A stretch of 64,000 nt of DNA from Stictocephala bisonia (Eukaryota > Arthropoda > Insecta > Hemiptera > Membracidae): assembly GCA_035578905.1 (NCBI GenBank), contig JAQJVL010000004.1, forward strand, positions 2,582,082 to 2,646,081, given 5' to 3'. A model generated the notes under the pieces. That model saw only the letters and a list, made by a program, of their open reading frames with translations, searched no databases and was not told the DNA's origin. Both the position numbers and the translations under genes were made by a program. This document shows positions 13,405 through 24,070 of this stretch, piece by piece (position 1 is the first letter of the stretch; the number at the start of each line of letters is the position of its first letter).

Positions 13405-13520
13405 TATGATCATGCCGCTTAAGGTTGAAGATACAGCGAATATAATAGTTCTGTACTCTGGGGCCACAAAATTGTACGTTATAGATATATTTGTTACTTG
13501 AAAATTCAAGGGATGAAAAA

Positions 13521-14829
13521 AGAAATCGTATTACAGTTTTAACGAATATGAAGATGTAGATGAAACTGTCCTTTTACAGGTGTGACAAATAAAACTGTTA
13601 CTCCTTAGAACCTTCGATAATCCAGATTTTGATGAGTTGAAGCCAAGACAACTGCTGCTATACTGTATTTGTAGTCTATCAGTTATAAGGCCATGGTTTT
13701 ATGAAGCCTATTGGTCCATATAATTGGATATTAGATAACTGGTGCTCTATTTAGTTTATCAATAGCAGTGACATTTTCTATATTAGGCCATGTATCCAAT
13801 TTATAAAACTATCAAGTTAACAATTACAATAAGAATTTTGAAATATTATCAATATCAATGTGGTGGAGGCAAAGGACACAGGAGAGAAAAATCTTTCCTA
13901 ACCAAGCGTGTCACTTAAAACTTGAGAAATTAAGTTACATAGTAAAAATTTATATTTATGTACAGATAATTTTTAAAAACCAAATCAAGAATCAAATATT
14001 GATTGTAATTTCATTTAACTATAAATCCTATATCCTTAACAGAGAAACCTAAGAGGCCAGGACGTACCAGTCCTACAAGCAGTCAACTCTTATTAGACTA
14101 CTCCTTAAATAATCAATTATGTCGATCATGGTAAATTTTTTTCCATATCACATTTTTTTTTCAGCCAATGTTCAAGACACATTGCTGTTGACATATATAG
14201 CTGCTTTCATTTTGCTTGAATGTTCGCTAATGTTGAATATGATAGGCGTTATGAATACATTTAGTTATTTTCTAAATGAAGCATACTAAAATCATCATTT
14301 ACCTATCTATAAAAAAAATCAAGGAACCTATCTATCATTGAACACACCAAAATACCAGTTGAAATAGACCAATATGTCCAACATTTTTCAACCCTAACCT
14401 TGCTCACAGATAGCTGTTATTGATGTATGAAGTACTGTATGTTTGTGATTCGTTTACAAATATATCTGGCACTAGTAAGTGTTTATTTGTCTGATTGTTG
14501 TAATCCCTATGTTCAAAATGCTTTAGTTTTGTGTTTGATAACATGTAAATACAACTGTCTGTCATATGTTTTATCTTTGTAATCAAACCTATGAAGAATC
14601 TGCTTTTCAACATCTGTGCCCTCTGAGATGTTCTACATTGTAACTAACAAATATTTGCTATTTATTACATGTTTTTGTAATTAAATAAGTAATTTTAGTT
14701 TTGTCTATTTTAATTTGGTTTTTAAGTAATATAACAAATTAACAAATAATTTTCATGTACTAATCCTTAAAATATACACGAAATTAAATTTTAATTTTAC
14801 AAACCATTTTTAATTCCTTTGGTAAGTCA
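13521..14829. other. Intron, unassigned
   Basis: Mostly AT-rich sequence between the LINE fragment and the first SINE-like repeat. Short ORFs only; no transposon termini recognised. Confidence 0.45.
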
Positions 14830-15181
14830 ATTGAAAGTTTACCCAAGATAACGGCATCTAGTAACATTGAGCGTGGCTGTTCCTTGAATTGTGACTGGTA
14901 AGGGATACCCTCCTTGCATGCAGCTCACCTGCCTGGTCCCTGGAGGTGGTTCGTAATCTTTAAGCCGTTGGTCCCCAAGTTAAGTGTTAGTGGGGGCTTC
15001 TTGGCCTTATTTTCACCTGGTAAAATAAGACCTTTTTTTATTCTTTATACTAACAATAATATTTTTGAGGTTAGATCTCAATATTTTGAGGGGACTAGAT
15101 CTCATTTAGGCTTAATACAAATGGAGAGATCGGGTATCGGCAAACTTACCTGAAAAGACAACAATTCCTCTAGCAGAACAG
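14830..15181 (+). repeat. SINE-like repeat tail and left half of a repeat split by the hAT element
   Basis: The block TTTAAGCCGTTGGTCCCCA…TTAAGTGTTAG…GGGCTTCTT…CCTGGTAAAATAAGA at about 14960-15035 recurs at 20060-20125 with few changes, marking a dispersed repeat family. From about 15137 the sequence (CGGCAAACTTACCTGA…GACAA…) matches 36380-36460 and, inverted, 20148-20205. It is interrupted at 15181 by the hAT-like insertion and resumes at 19846. Confidence 0.65.
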
Positions 15182-16832
15182 TAGGGGTGTGTGAGTAGTG
15201 ATTTTTGAGTTCAAGTCGAGTCGAGTAGTTGGTATTTTTTCGAGTATCGAGTATTTTCGGGCGAGTATTTACAGAAGAATTTCCTGTTCACCCAACACAA
15301 CTGTAAAAGGCTTTCTGCCTATGTTAAGTTTTGCCAGAGTCGTAAATATATACATCTAAACTGAACACAAGAATTTTGATTTGTTGTTTGTAACTGTAAC
15401 ATTTTAGAAATAAAACTTTTTACTTCCTGCCTTCCTATATTTTATGTGGAATTGTTTTGTTTAACCTTTTTCTATAACTAATATTATGTAAGAAAGTATA
15501 TTATTAATTGAAACAACGTGGATTATAAAGATTAAATCTGTTCACTCGTATCACAGATTAGATTTTCTATGCAAGCCAATTATACTGTTTCACAGCCGGC
15601 CAATATGTTTATCTGGTGGTTCAGTTCAAAGTGTACCGCAAAAACGTAGCAAAGCTTGTTGGCAAACACTGCATCCAATCAAACTGATGCTAAAATTGAG
15701 GCGTCATCGTCAAATGCCTCAGAATTGCCTCCTCTCAACAAAAAATTGATTGTGTACACGCCAAGAAAAGTAGATCTGTATTCTGTGGGCATTTAATTCA
15801 GTAATAACAAGATTACAACTACCGGAAATAAGCTCTGAATTATATAATCAAAATTGAAAATCTGGATGACAAAAAATGTAGTTCAATCTATTGATAATAA
15901 TAACTAAGGAGATTAAATAAAAATAAATTTTAAAGTCGCTTAGGATAGAATAGAATAATTTTTCATTGCATCGACATTTACAGTAAATGTATCGCAATCG
16001 TCATACTTGAATTAAATTGTAATGTTCATTAAAATTAAAGCAGCCATTCCTACAGAATGCCACATTCGTACATACATTTTTAGCTCATACATTCTTCACA
16101 TTCACACAATTAGTCCAAGTTAGATACTCCAGCTTCCAGAGTTAAACCGCCGAATTATTGGTCTCCCAGTTGTGGGATAAGAAATCTCTCACAGAGAAAA
16201 AGGCTTCGGAAATGAGAAACCTTTTTAACTGTGCCTTGAAAGTCTTTGGCTCAATATTGCTTTTGTATTCTATCAGAAGACTATTGACCAAGCGAGCACG
16301 TGCTTGTGAGGGAAGGTACTCATAGGTTACTGTCCTATGTTGTGCGATTCTGTAATTTTCTCTTTGTCTGGTTGGATAATTATGTATTTCACTGCCTCTG
16401 GTGAGGACACACTTGAACATACAATAAGATGCAGCCTCTAAAATATAAATACAAGGCAATGTCTTTTGTATTTATATTGTAAAATATAAGTATCAGCTGT
16501 GACTTTTCATAAACAAACAGTGAAATTTTAATCTGAGTTTTTTTTTGTGATTTCAGTGATAAATTTGAAAACATATATATTTAAAGATTGGAAAAGAACA
16601 TTTTGAACTCGAACTTTAACTGTAAAACAAGGTATTATAAACTATAATAATTTTATAATTTGTAAAACTTGTACATAATATTGAAGTAGAGTTAAATAGG
16701 TTAGGAATAATATCAAGTATTCAATCATAAATAGAAGCTCATATAATTTAACAGCTGGTTAATTATATTACCAATCAATATATTTAAATAGTACACTTCA
16801 ACAACATCAGTTGTTATATAACAAGCATATCA

Positions 16833-17744
16833 TGGCTAGAAAAAGGGATAACAGAATATTTATGTGCTGTGTGTGTAAGAGTGGTAATAGAGAACGATGA
16901 GGGCATAAGCTGTGATGGTGGGTGTAACCGTTGGTTCCACCGTAATTGTATGAAGATTACAAAAGCAGAGTATACAAATTTAACAGCAAATAATTCTTTG
17001 AAGTGGAAGTGTAGCCGTGCAGATTGTAAGCCCGAAAATCTCTCTACCCTAACTGATCTGTCAAATAAAATGTCACTTATATTGGATAGAATGTCTAACT
17101 TGGCAACCAAGGATGAATTCAAGGCAGTCACAGATGGCATTTCTCAACTGAGTCAAAAGGTCGTAGAGTTAACTGAAAAACTGTTGGATATCGAGCCCCG
17201 TTTAACTACAGCGGAAGAAAGTATTTTTAAAGTTCAGGCCGATGTGCAGAAATTGATGGTAAACCCGCCTATGAACAATGAGGAAGATTTGATAGCTGAG
17301 ATTTCAGATCGCTCAAGGAGGCTTCACAACGTCATTCTATACAATGTACCTGAAAGCACAAAAACACTCAATAATGATAAAAAAATTGAAGATCTAAATA
17401 TTATAACTAAAATATACTCAGCCCTAAAGGTGACGCTACCCAATCAAGTTTCATACTTCAGAATAGGAAAATCTAGAGATAGATGCCGCCCTCTTAAACT
17501 TATATTCAAAACTCAGGAAGATGCACTTAACTTATTAAAAAATTTCTCATCTGAAGATATAGCGAAGGCGTATGAAGAGCTGAGTGAGATCTATATTTCT
17601 CGTGATAGGACGCAGAAGGAGAGGCATTATCTTAGCGAACTTAGAAAAGAACTTGAAGCTAGAACCAAAGGCGGAGATAACAACTTAACAATTAAATATA
17701 TTAATAATATTCCAAAAATTGTCCAGAAGGTCCAAAAAAACTAG
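16833..17744 (+). CDS. PHD-finger ORF1 protein of a non-LTR retrotransposon
   Basis: I place the start at the ATG at 16833 (MARKRDNRILCAVCVRVVIE), in frame and 12 codons upstream of the GTG at 16869, giving 303 residues. Residues about 10-70 form a PHD zinc finger: CAVC, then CDGGCNRWFHRNC and a C-terminal CSRADC pair. This is the C4HC3 pattern. Residues about 75-145 are heptad-like and probably coiled coil (MSLILDRMSNLATK, VVELTEKLLDIEPRLTTAEE). Residues about 155-290 (RSRRLHNVILYNVPES, ISRDRTQKERHYLSELRKEL) resemble the RNA-binding region seen in ORF1 of CR1-like elements. The frame is fully open. From family knowledge ORF1p binds element RNA in RNPs; the role of the PHD finger is not established. 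Confidence 0.85.
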   Translation, partial: WLEKGITEYLCAVCVRVVIENDEGISCDGGCNRWFHRNCMKITKAEYTNLTANNSLKWKCSRADCKPENLSTLTDLSNKMSLILDRMSNLATKDEFKAVTDGISQLSQKVVELTEKLLDIEPRLTTAEESIFKVQADVQKLMVNPPMNNEEDLIAEISDRSRRLHNVILYNVPESTKTLNNDKKIEDLNIITKIYSALKVTLPNQVSYFRIGKSRDRCRPLKLIFKTQEDALNLLKNFSSEDIAKAYEELSEIYISRDRTQKERHYLSELRKELEARTKGGDNNLTIKYINNIPKIVQKVQKN

Positions 17745-18133
17745 TTAACTTGGCCAAGAGATCAAAATGTCTTGAGTGCTTGTTATTTTACTGTGTATCT
17801 ATTTATTTATTACTTCTATTTATTATTGTTATTTTTTTACTGTTCTTATTAATGTTATGTTTTTCCTGTTATTTTATTACTTCCATTTATTAATGTTATT
17901 TATTACTCTTATGTATTCCTGTTATATTATTACTTCCATTTATTACTGTTATTATTTCTGTTGTTTATTACTGTTATTTATTACTGTTTGTCCAAATTGT
18001 TTTCTTGACTTTATATTATTCTTAAACCACATTGAACGTTTACCATCAAAGTTTCTCATAGTAATTGGTTATATAATATTATACGTTATTTATAAGTATC
18101 AAATTGTAAATGGTTATTACCGTTAAATAAATA
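17745..18133 (+). repeat. T-rich 3' tail with TTTATTACT repeats
   Basis: After the ORF1 stop the sequence consists of degenerate repeats of the words TTTATTACTGTTATT and TTATTACTTCCATT to about 17995, followed by about 130 bp ending in TAAATAAATAAA. It is the 3' untranslated part of the ORF1 insertion. The open frame across it is a low-complexity artefact. Confidence 0.7.
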
Positions 18134-18345
18134 AATGTCAATAGCTCTAACGACTGAAACATGGGTTTGCAGGACTCTCTAGACTTTAGTTTGGAAATTA
18201 TCCTTACTGCTTTTTTTTGCAGTCTAAAGAGTCTTATTAAGTCAACTGAGGAACAGCCACTCCAAAGAACAACTCCATACGACAAGTGAGGATAAATGAG
18301 ACCATAATATCTGCCAAGCATGACTTGATTGGGGCATATCTCGGA

Positions 18346-19845
18346 CAGGATGAATTAGTTTTTAAATTATGATCGGTAATGAAATATGTGCTACTTGTAA
18401 CTACTTTGATTCATGAGGCTACATTGAACAACAGATAAATAATTATATCATAACGAGAAATTAATGAAAACCTGGTGTAATCGAATGAAAACCATAGACG
18501 TAGTCGGTCTGAAATATCAGCCAAGTGCCAACCAGTGATACAGTGAAGATTTTGGGCAGCTAAATTATAAACTTATGAATAAAAAACGAGATGTTTGATA
18601 AGGCTTCCATTCAATAAAAATTATTTTCCGAATCTCTAAATTCGTCATATTTTGTTTAGAAAAGGTTTTCCAACATGTTTCTCCCTTACTTGGGTTGATT
18701 TGTGATTGTTTTACAGCTTACATCAACATCGACGTCAATGTTAACAGGGTTTACGAATCAAAATTATAGTACTATACCACCTTTTACACTCCAACTGTGT
18801 TATAGTCTAACCTAGTCAGAAAACCGTTTAACAATTTGACAGGAAAAAATATTGTATGCGCAAATATTAGATACAGTTTTGGCGATCTAAGGTGTTTTCG
18901 GAATAATAATTAATAGATATTCGCCACGGATATATATATATATATATCTATTTTTTATTTTCCAGAAAATAAATCAATAATGTTATGTCACACGCTGCTA
19001 GAACACCATTACCATATTTTATATGATATGGTACATACGATTCCCTGCTCAGATTAAAAAACAACATAGACCTCAATCGACTTGTGAGAAATGTACGATA
19101 ATATCAGTTCCTAAAACGAGCTGAACGGTTCCTTGCACGTACGCATACTACAACCGAGATGAACTTTTGCCTAGATGGGAAGTTTGATTCTTAGGATGTG
19201 AAGTGACCCGTTCTCTGGACTCTTTTGATTGAACGGTATTATTGATATGAATGAAAATATGCATAATTACAACAGCGTACAGACCATTAGATTTGTATCA
19301 GTAATATGTCTTTTTGAGCATCTTGAATTGGATCTCCCGTTCCCTTTCTTGGGTCATAAAGACTCTAATCAGCACTTCTGTTTTATTCATGCTATTTTAG
19401 GTTAGGTTACAAGTGACTAGTAGACTCGACAACCAACATGTGTGATCGCTACTATGGTAACTATTTACAGTGATCGCTACCTTCCCAGCTCTGTTGTTCA
19501 CTTTGAATTGAACTATTTCAAACAATTTCGTTCACTACGTCGGCTAGTTCATTAGACTGTGGTCATGTACTAGCTATTCTTTAGGCATATTGTTTAGTTC
19601 ATAATTACGTGTACCAAACTGATAATGTATGATTAAGGGTAAAATAAAACACAAAGAAGTGCACATTTTTTATTCATAATTCACAAAACTGTTTACTCTT
19701 AAAACTAAATTAAGATGTAAATATGATATTTCATGAAATACAACTACTCGATCGAACTTCAAGTAGTTTCGGAAGCTTCGAGCCGAGTTCGATTAGTATA
19801 ATACTCGATTAAATACTCAAAGTTTCAAGTACTCGCACACCCCTA
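18346..19845. other. Right portion of the hAT-like element, no ORF
   Basis: About 1.5 kb between the LINE and the right TIR. It holds a (TA)n run at 18931-18948 and, in the last 110 bp, many TACTCG/TTCGAG words mirroring the left subterminal region. No transposase is readable. Confidence 0.6.
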
Positions 19846-20208
19846 CAGAACACAAAGAAAAATATATAAAGACAAAACACATTGCACAAGTAAATCAGGT
19901 ACATTTGTGCAATGTGTATATGTTTTCAATAATGTGTAGTGGAGCGGCCTCAACTAAGGGGCTAAGGCGATGGCTAGCCATACAGCCGGTCCGGGTTCAA
20001 TTCCTGATAGGACCACTAACAGTTTTGCCGCACTGTTCCTGTGGTTTTGGAAGTCACCTTTAAGCCGTTGGTCCCCAGGTTAAGTGTTAGAGAGGGCTTC
20101 TTAACTTCGCCTGGTAAAATAAGATGATCTTTAACTTTTACCTTTTTCCCTGTGTTCTGTATTAGTAGACTTGTCTTCTCAGGAAAGTTTGCCGACACTT
20201 CATCACTC
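19846..20208 (+). repeat. tRNA-derived SINE head and body, plus inverted repeat arm
   Basis: From about 19932 a tRNA-like head is visible (box A-like GGGCTAAGGCGATGGCTAGC; box B-like GGTTCAATTCC at about 19994). It is followed by the same body as at 14960-15035 (TTTAAGCCGTTGGTCCCCA…). After it, 20148-20205 is the reverse complement of 15137-15181 (…GTGTTCTG…GACTTGTCTTCTC…GTTTGCCGACAC). The SINE therefore lies within an inverted-repeat unit that the hAT element split. Confidence 0.65.
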
Positions 20209-20293
20209 AAGACAAGACAAGACAAACATTCTTTATTTACAATTTCTTAGAGAAATGTAGTAGAGTCAAGGTTTACAATGGTGTGATAGTATT

Positions 20294-20806
20294 TTATGGG
20301 TAGTGGTCCCTCCAGTGAAGAAACTCGTCAATGGTGTAAAATGGACGGGTTTGAAGCCAGCGGGTGAGTTCTGTCTTCAGCTGCTTCCCCTGATGCTTCC
20401 TTATTTCTTCCGGTAGATGGTTGTGTAGTTTGCTTCCTACATAAGATGGTTTTTTCTCATATAGGGAGCTGTAATGGTGGGGTAGGTTGAACATGGAGGC
20501 ATGTCTCGTGTCATGGCTGTGGAAATCTGCTCCTCTTGGTGGTGATTTCTTATCAGCATACAAGATTACTTCCCTAATATACAGGGCAGTTGCTGTTAGA
20601 ACTTTCAGGGTTGTAAATGATTCCCTACAGCTATCTCTATATTGTAGATCAGATATGATCCTTACAGCTCTTTTTTGCAAGATTAGTATTTGTTTGAGGT
20701 TGCCAGCTGTAGTACCCCCCCCCCCCCCCCAGGCTATCAGACCGTATCTTAGGTGGGATTCGAAAAGAGCATAATAGGCAGTCAGTACTGTGGCCTTGTC
20801 ACTCAT
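20294..20806 (-). pseudogene. LINE RT C-terminal region
   Basis: About 170 residues from a LINE thumb/C-terminal region: TAYYALFESHLRYGLIAWGG, KQILILQKRAVRIIS and, near the end, YVGSKLHNHLPEEIRK. It continues the RT encoded at 20821-22053 but in another frame, so a frameshift lies at about 20806-20821. A run of 18 C residues at about 20716-20733 encodes a Gly run not expected at this place. It is probably a polymerase-slippage expansion and possibly a sequencing error. Confidence 0.85.
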
Positions 20807-20820
20807 GTGCTTAATTTTTC

Positions 20821-22053
20821 TTAAGACATAGAGGCAGGAGTTATTAGATCCGGCAGCCCAGGTACCTCTTCTCGTCTTCTTCCAAATGCTAGCTGCCTTG
20901 TTTTTTTTACGTTAACAGCCAAGTCATTTGAGTGACAGTACTGATATGCCATACTGACTGCAATGTACGAATCCACAGACAGACTATCGGTGGAGTTCCC
21001 ACTTACCAGCAAGGTAGTGTCGTCAGCATACATCACAGGTGTACAGTGCTCACTCAGATACTGTGGCATGTCATTTGTTAAGAGAATAAACAGGACCGGT
21101 TCGAGAACCGATCCTTGAGGCACACCTCGGTTGTTTGGTGAGGGTGCTGATCTTATGCCCTGTGTCGTTCCCTTGTGCGTGTGTTTTATCTCAACTACTT
21201 GACTTCTCCCTCCTAGGTAGCTTGCAAACCATGCTCTGGCAGTGCCTTTTACTCCCAAGTTTTCCAGTTTGGTAAGGATCAGGTTGTGTCCGAGGCAGTC
21301 AAAGGCTTTACTGAAGTCGAGCATAATACTGGTTACTAAATTTTTTGCTTCTATGTTGTCAATAATAAACTCTGCCAAATTAACTATTGCTGTGGTGGTG
21401 GACCTGCCTTTTAGAAAGCCGTGTTGGTTTTCTGAGAGTAAGTTGTGGGTGTCGCAGTGATTCATTATTCGTTTGAGCACGACTCTTTCAATGACCTTGG
21501 AGAAGGTTGGAATAAGAGAGATTGGGCGGTAGTTACCGATTTCTGTTCGACAGCCGCTTTTAAACTTGGGATAGACTTTTGCCTGTTTCAATGCCGAGGG
21601 AAAGTGGCCTTGTATCAAGGACAAATTTATGACAGCAGCCAAGGGTGGTATAAGAGCCGTGCTGCAGTGTTTAAGCATTTTAGCAGATATGTCGTCAAGG
21701 CCAGCAGATGTTTTAGGCTTAAAGCTTTTAATAATATTCTTTAGTTCTTCGTAGTCAGTGAGAGGAAGGTGAAATAAATCATGATTTGTTATTTCTGTCA
21801 TCGGATGTGGAGTACTGTTTTGTGTATATTTTGGATGTGCTTCAAGTGTTTTTAGTGCAATGTTAGTAAAATAGTGATTTAAATGATTCGCTATTTTATT
21901 TGAGTCCTTTGTCTTGTGTCCATTAATTTTTATTTCCATCTGTGCAAGTTCTGAGTAGTTGTGATTCCTTTCACTGTTTATGATTTGCCAGACAGCTTTT
22001 GATTTGTTTTCTGCATTGTTTATGAAGTCTATAGAAGGCTTCCGTCGCAGCAT
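20821..22053 (-). pseudogene. LINE reverse transcriptase core
   Basis: Open for about 410 residues. RT motifs are in order: NYRPISLIPTFSKVIERV (fingers), ENQHGFLKGRSTTTAI, LDFSKAFDCLGHN (about residue 244, first catalytic Asp), GVPQGSVLEPVLF, and MYADDTTLL (about residue 342, the FADD/YADD catalytic pair). The N-terminal part (KSKAVWQIINSERN) is the usual linker between endonuclease and RT. It enters with no start codon context of its own; a frameshift near the T-run at 22191-22203 separates it from the endonuclease. Catalytic residues are intact although the element is broken. Confidence 0.9.
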
Positions 22054-22398
22054 TTTGAGTCTCAGATCGTAGTCTTTCTTAGCTCTTTTCGTGTCTTCTT
22101 TATCTTGTTCTGTCCCTGTAAGTTCAAAATTCCTGAGGTGTCTCAGGTATGTGTCTTTAAGAGCTCTGGCTTCTTCATCTGCAAGAAATTTTGTTTTTTT
22201 TTTCTTGGCATAAACCTTTTTAAGAGGACAGAAGGTATTAATTTTTTCAGTGATAGTAGCGAGAACATTGTTGTATGCATCTTCAGCGGTTGTTGCACTA
22301 TGTACATGTGCCCATTGTTCGTCTTCGAAAGAAGATTTGAGTTGATTCAGGCTTCTTTGGTTAAAAATGCGTCGGATGGTATAGGATTTTTAATTGGT

Positions 22399-22990
22399 TT
22401 AGTGGTTGGTTGTCTCCAGTTCACAAAGTTGTGCTGTGTGGTCAGAGACACCAGCATGTATGACCGTAGCCGTCAGCTGTTCTTCTATGTTTGAGCATAC
22501 GCAGTCGATGGATGTTTTGGAGGTGGAAGTTATTCTTGTCGCGGGCAGTGGTAGCTGTGTTATATTGTGGCTGGAGAGCATGTCATTTAGCTTCCTATAT
22601 TTGTTGTCATCTTTTAGTCTATCAACGTTGATGTCCCCAATTATAATTACAGGGTGGTTTTCGGCTTTTGTTTCTTCCATAATTGTTGATAATGTGTGTA
22701 AGCTTTCTTCTAGTTGACTGGCTGGTGATCTGTATAAGCCCAAAATATGCAGTTGTTTTCTTCCTAGTAGTATTTTTACCATGACGACTTCGCAGGTGAG
22801 TTCCTCACAGAGTTCTTGTGTGTTGATGGATAGTGTGGATGCTAACAGATCCTCCCTGACCAGTATTGCCACTCCCCCTTTCTTAATAAGAGCCCTGCTG
22901 AAGTGGGTTTTCAGTTGGTAGCCTTGTATTATTGTGTGCTCAATTTGTTCTCCTTTCAGTCCATGTTCGCTTAGAATTGGACACTCACCT
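22399..22990 (-). pseudogene. LINE apurinic-like endonuclease domain
   Basis: Antisense frame with ILSEHGLKGEQIEHTIIQGY and FSRALIKKGGVAILVREDL, then HILGLYRSPASQLEE, VIIIGDINVDRL (the GDxN motif) and VSDHTAQLCE (the SDH motif). These are the conserved blocks of APE-type endonucleases that nick the target DNA for LINE integration. The N-terminal (first catalytic Asn) block is missing because the element is truncated. A frameshift downstream separates it from the RT. Confidence 0.88.
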
Positions 22991-23050
22991 GAAGACAGTG
23001 TCAGTAGTACTGAACATTCGTGCTATATGTTGTGTCTTGGATACTGTATT

Positions 23051-23404
23051 GGTGGACTTGTTCTCTTAGGTGAGTTGATGCCCCATGACTCAGCAAGACA
23101 TTTTCTTGGCCAAGTGTCCTATACACTAACCTTTAATGTAAATTCACATAAAATTCAAGTTCAAATATACAAATCAGAAACATATCTTAATCTATATTGC
23201 AAGTTATCTAATTTATCCTGTTTGATTTGTTTTCAGGTGTGTAAAATCACGTAACTTGAACTTGCAAATAAATTGTTAAAAACATTAGTTAAGTATGATA
23301 GTTAAAACGTTTTGGTTAATATGACTGATTTTAATGCACAATACTACTTTTGCAATACTAGAAATAGAGATTTAACTGCATTCTTTGTTAATGAACTCTT
23401 TTAA
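23051..23404. other. Intron, unassigned
   Basis: AT-rich sequence between the LINE 5' truncation and the SINE cluster; nothing recognised. Confidence 0.45.
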
Positions 23405-23905
23405 AAGAAGGAGGCAGATATCCTTCTTAACCTTTCTCTGGCCAATCCCCATAGACTATTGATCTTTTTTTATTTTTATTTTAAAAAGGAGAGGCCAATC
23501 TCCTTCTTAAACTGACTCTGCTGATTGCTTATAGACTATTGATCTGTGCAAGGAACTTATTCAGACAGAATAAGGGGCAAACCAGTTCAGTAGAAGGTGA
23601 ATATAACTGATAAAAATTCCAGTCAGATAGCATAGGCCAGATAACAGATAAATGGGCCGGATTCGAACCAGCGCCATCTCTAACCCAAGCTCAAAGTCCT
23701 GACGCCTTAGACCGCTTAGCCACCGGCTTGCCCAAATCTAAAATAAGATCTGTGTGAGTAACTTATTCAGACAGAGTAAGGAGGTGATCCAGTACAGTAA
23801 AAGGTGAATATTACTGATAAATCATCCAGTCCAAACCAGCGCTATCTCTAATCCAAGCTCAAAGTCTTGACGCTTAGATCACTCAGCCACCTTTCGAGGC
23901 CAAAA
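23405..23905 (-). repeat. Cluster of tRNA-derived SINEs, minus strand
   Basis: Two successive copies share the body (ACTTATTCAGACAGArTAAG…CAGTwCAGTAnAAGGTGAATA…) and a tRNA-like head read on the minus strand, at 23654-23729 and about 23830-23900. The better head has box A-like TGGCTAAGCGGTCTAAGGC and box B GGTTCGAATCC, closest to Leu/Ser-type tRNAs. A 60-bp tail unit (CTTCTTAA…ATAGACTATTGATCT) is itself duplicated at 23409-23467 and 23489-23547. Five of seven acceptor-stem pairs remain in the better copy. Confidence 0.75.
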
Positions 23906-24070
23906 TTTTTAAATAGAGATAATTTATTGTTTCCATTGAACATTTCAATTTTGAAACTTATTGTTAGTTGAAACAGTTATTACACTTGTATATTACAAAC
24001 TATAACAAGCTGATAGATACCATCTGAAAGCAATGTGAATTATTTCTCATTTTTTGTCTTTTGTCTCTAG

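Larger units (their letters stand above)
11550..13520 (-). mobile_element. LINE 3' fragment split by a Tc1/mariner element
   Basis: Antisense translation gives the C-terminal end of a non-LTR reverse transcriptase in two pieces. RVQNYYIRCIFNLKRHDH lies right of the mariner element (about 13410-13470). ITPFINQLHNLK plus the weak tail WNNVPDHIKR-like region lies left of it (about 11650-12055). The two join exactly across the TA target of the mariner. The fragment has stops and is 5'-truncated. It resembles the C-termini of the LINE copies further right in the window (compare CRLWNSLLDHTRGI at 25.1 kb), so it is probably the same broad family. Confidence 0.65.
16464..18133 (+). mobile_element. 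Non-LTR insertion with PHD-finger ORF1 and no RT
   Basis: The insert is bounded by a 6-bp direct repeat AATGTC (16458-16463 and 18134-18139) and ends in a short TAAATAAATAAA tail, as non-LTR elements do. Removing it restores the reading frame of the host LINE exactly. It contains a 5' leader of about 370 bp, an intact ORF1, and about 390 bp of T-rich, TTATTACT-repeat 3' sequence. No endonuclease or reverse transcriptase is present, so it must have moved in trans or lost ORF2 before or at insertion. Confidence 0.8.
15940..18345 (-). mobile_element. LINE 3' end (RT C-terminus), interrupted
   Basis: Antisense frames give the end of a non-LTR reverse transcriptase. GLIYPHLSYGVVLWSG, VDLIRLFRLQKKAVRII and SRESCKPMFQSLELLT lie at about 18130-18320. 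The protein then continues at 16142-16459 with IYILEAASYCMFKCV, YPTRQRENYRIAQH and LKRFLISEAFFSVRDFL before a stop. The halves join in frame once the 1.67-kb insertion 16464-18133 is removed. Only the C-terminal 170 or so residues remain (5' truncation near 18345), the usual outcome of LINE retrotransposition. Confidence 0.85.
15182..19845. mobile_element. hAT-like DNA element, 4.66 kb, carrying nested LINEs
   Basis: The left end TAGGGGTGTGTGAGTAGTGA and the inverted right end (rc TAGGGGTGTGCGAGTACTTG, ending 19845) are matching TIRs. They are flanked by an 8-bp duplication, CAGAACAG (15174-15181) and CAGAACAC (19846-19853), 7 of 8 identical; 8 bp is the hAT hallmark. Subterminal zones are rich in CGAGTA/TACTCG words, as expected for transposase-binding repeats. 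I found no hAT transposase inside. The interior holds a LINE fragment, itself interrupted by another LINE insertion, so the original element was about 2.6 kb or less. Confidence 0.75.
20209..23050 (-). mobile_element. LINE (APE-type) with endonuclease and RT, degenerate
   Basis: A minus-strand non-LTR element of about 2.8 kb. It has a (TTGTC)n-type microsatellite 3' tail (CAAGACAAGACAAGACAA at 20209-20226), reverse transcriptase (20294-22053), a linker, and an apurinic-like endonuclease (22399 to about 22990). The 5' end is truncated near 23030-23050, cutting the start of the endonuclease, and no ORF1 remains. Microsatellite tails and this domain order fit the CR1/L2/Jockey group; I cannot place the clade more closely. 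Confidence 0.85.

Noticed and set aside
17776..18126. 116-residue hydrophobic ORF resembling a membrane protein
   Set aside because: Encoded by T-rich simple repeats in the 3' tail of the ORF1 insertion.
22105..22717. Plus-strand ORFs over the LINE (129 and 103 residues)
   Set aside because: They are antisense shadows of the LINE endonuclease and linker on the minus strand.
23654..23729. Functional tRNA gene (minus strand)
   Set aside because: Mismatched acceptor stem and a second diverged copy with the same downstream body; it is the head of a SINE.
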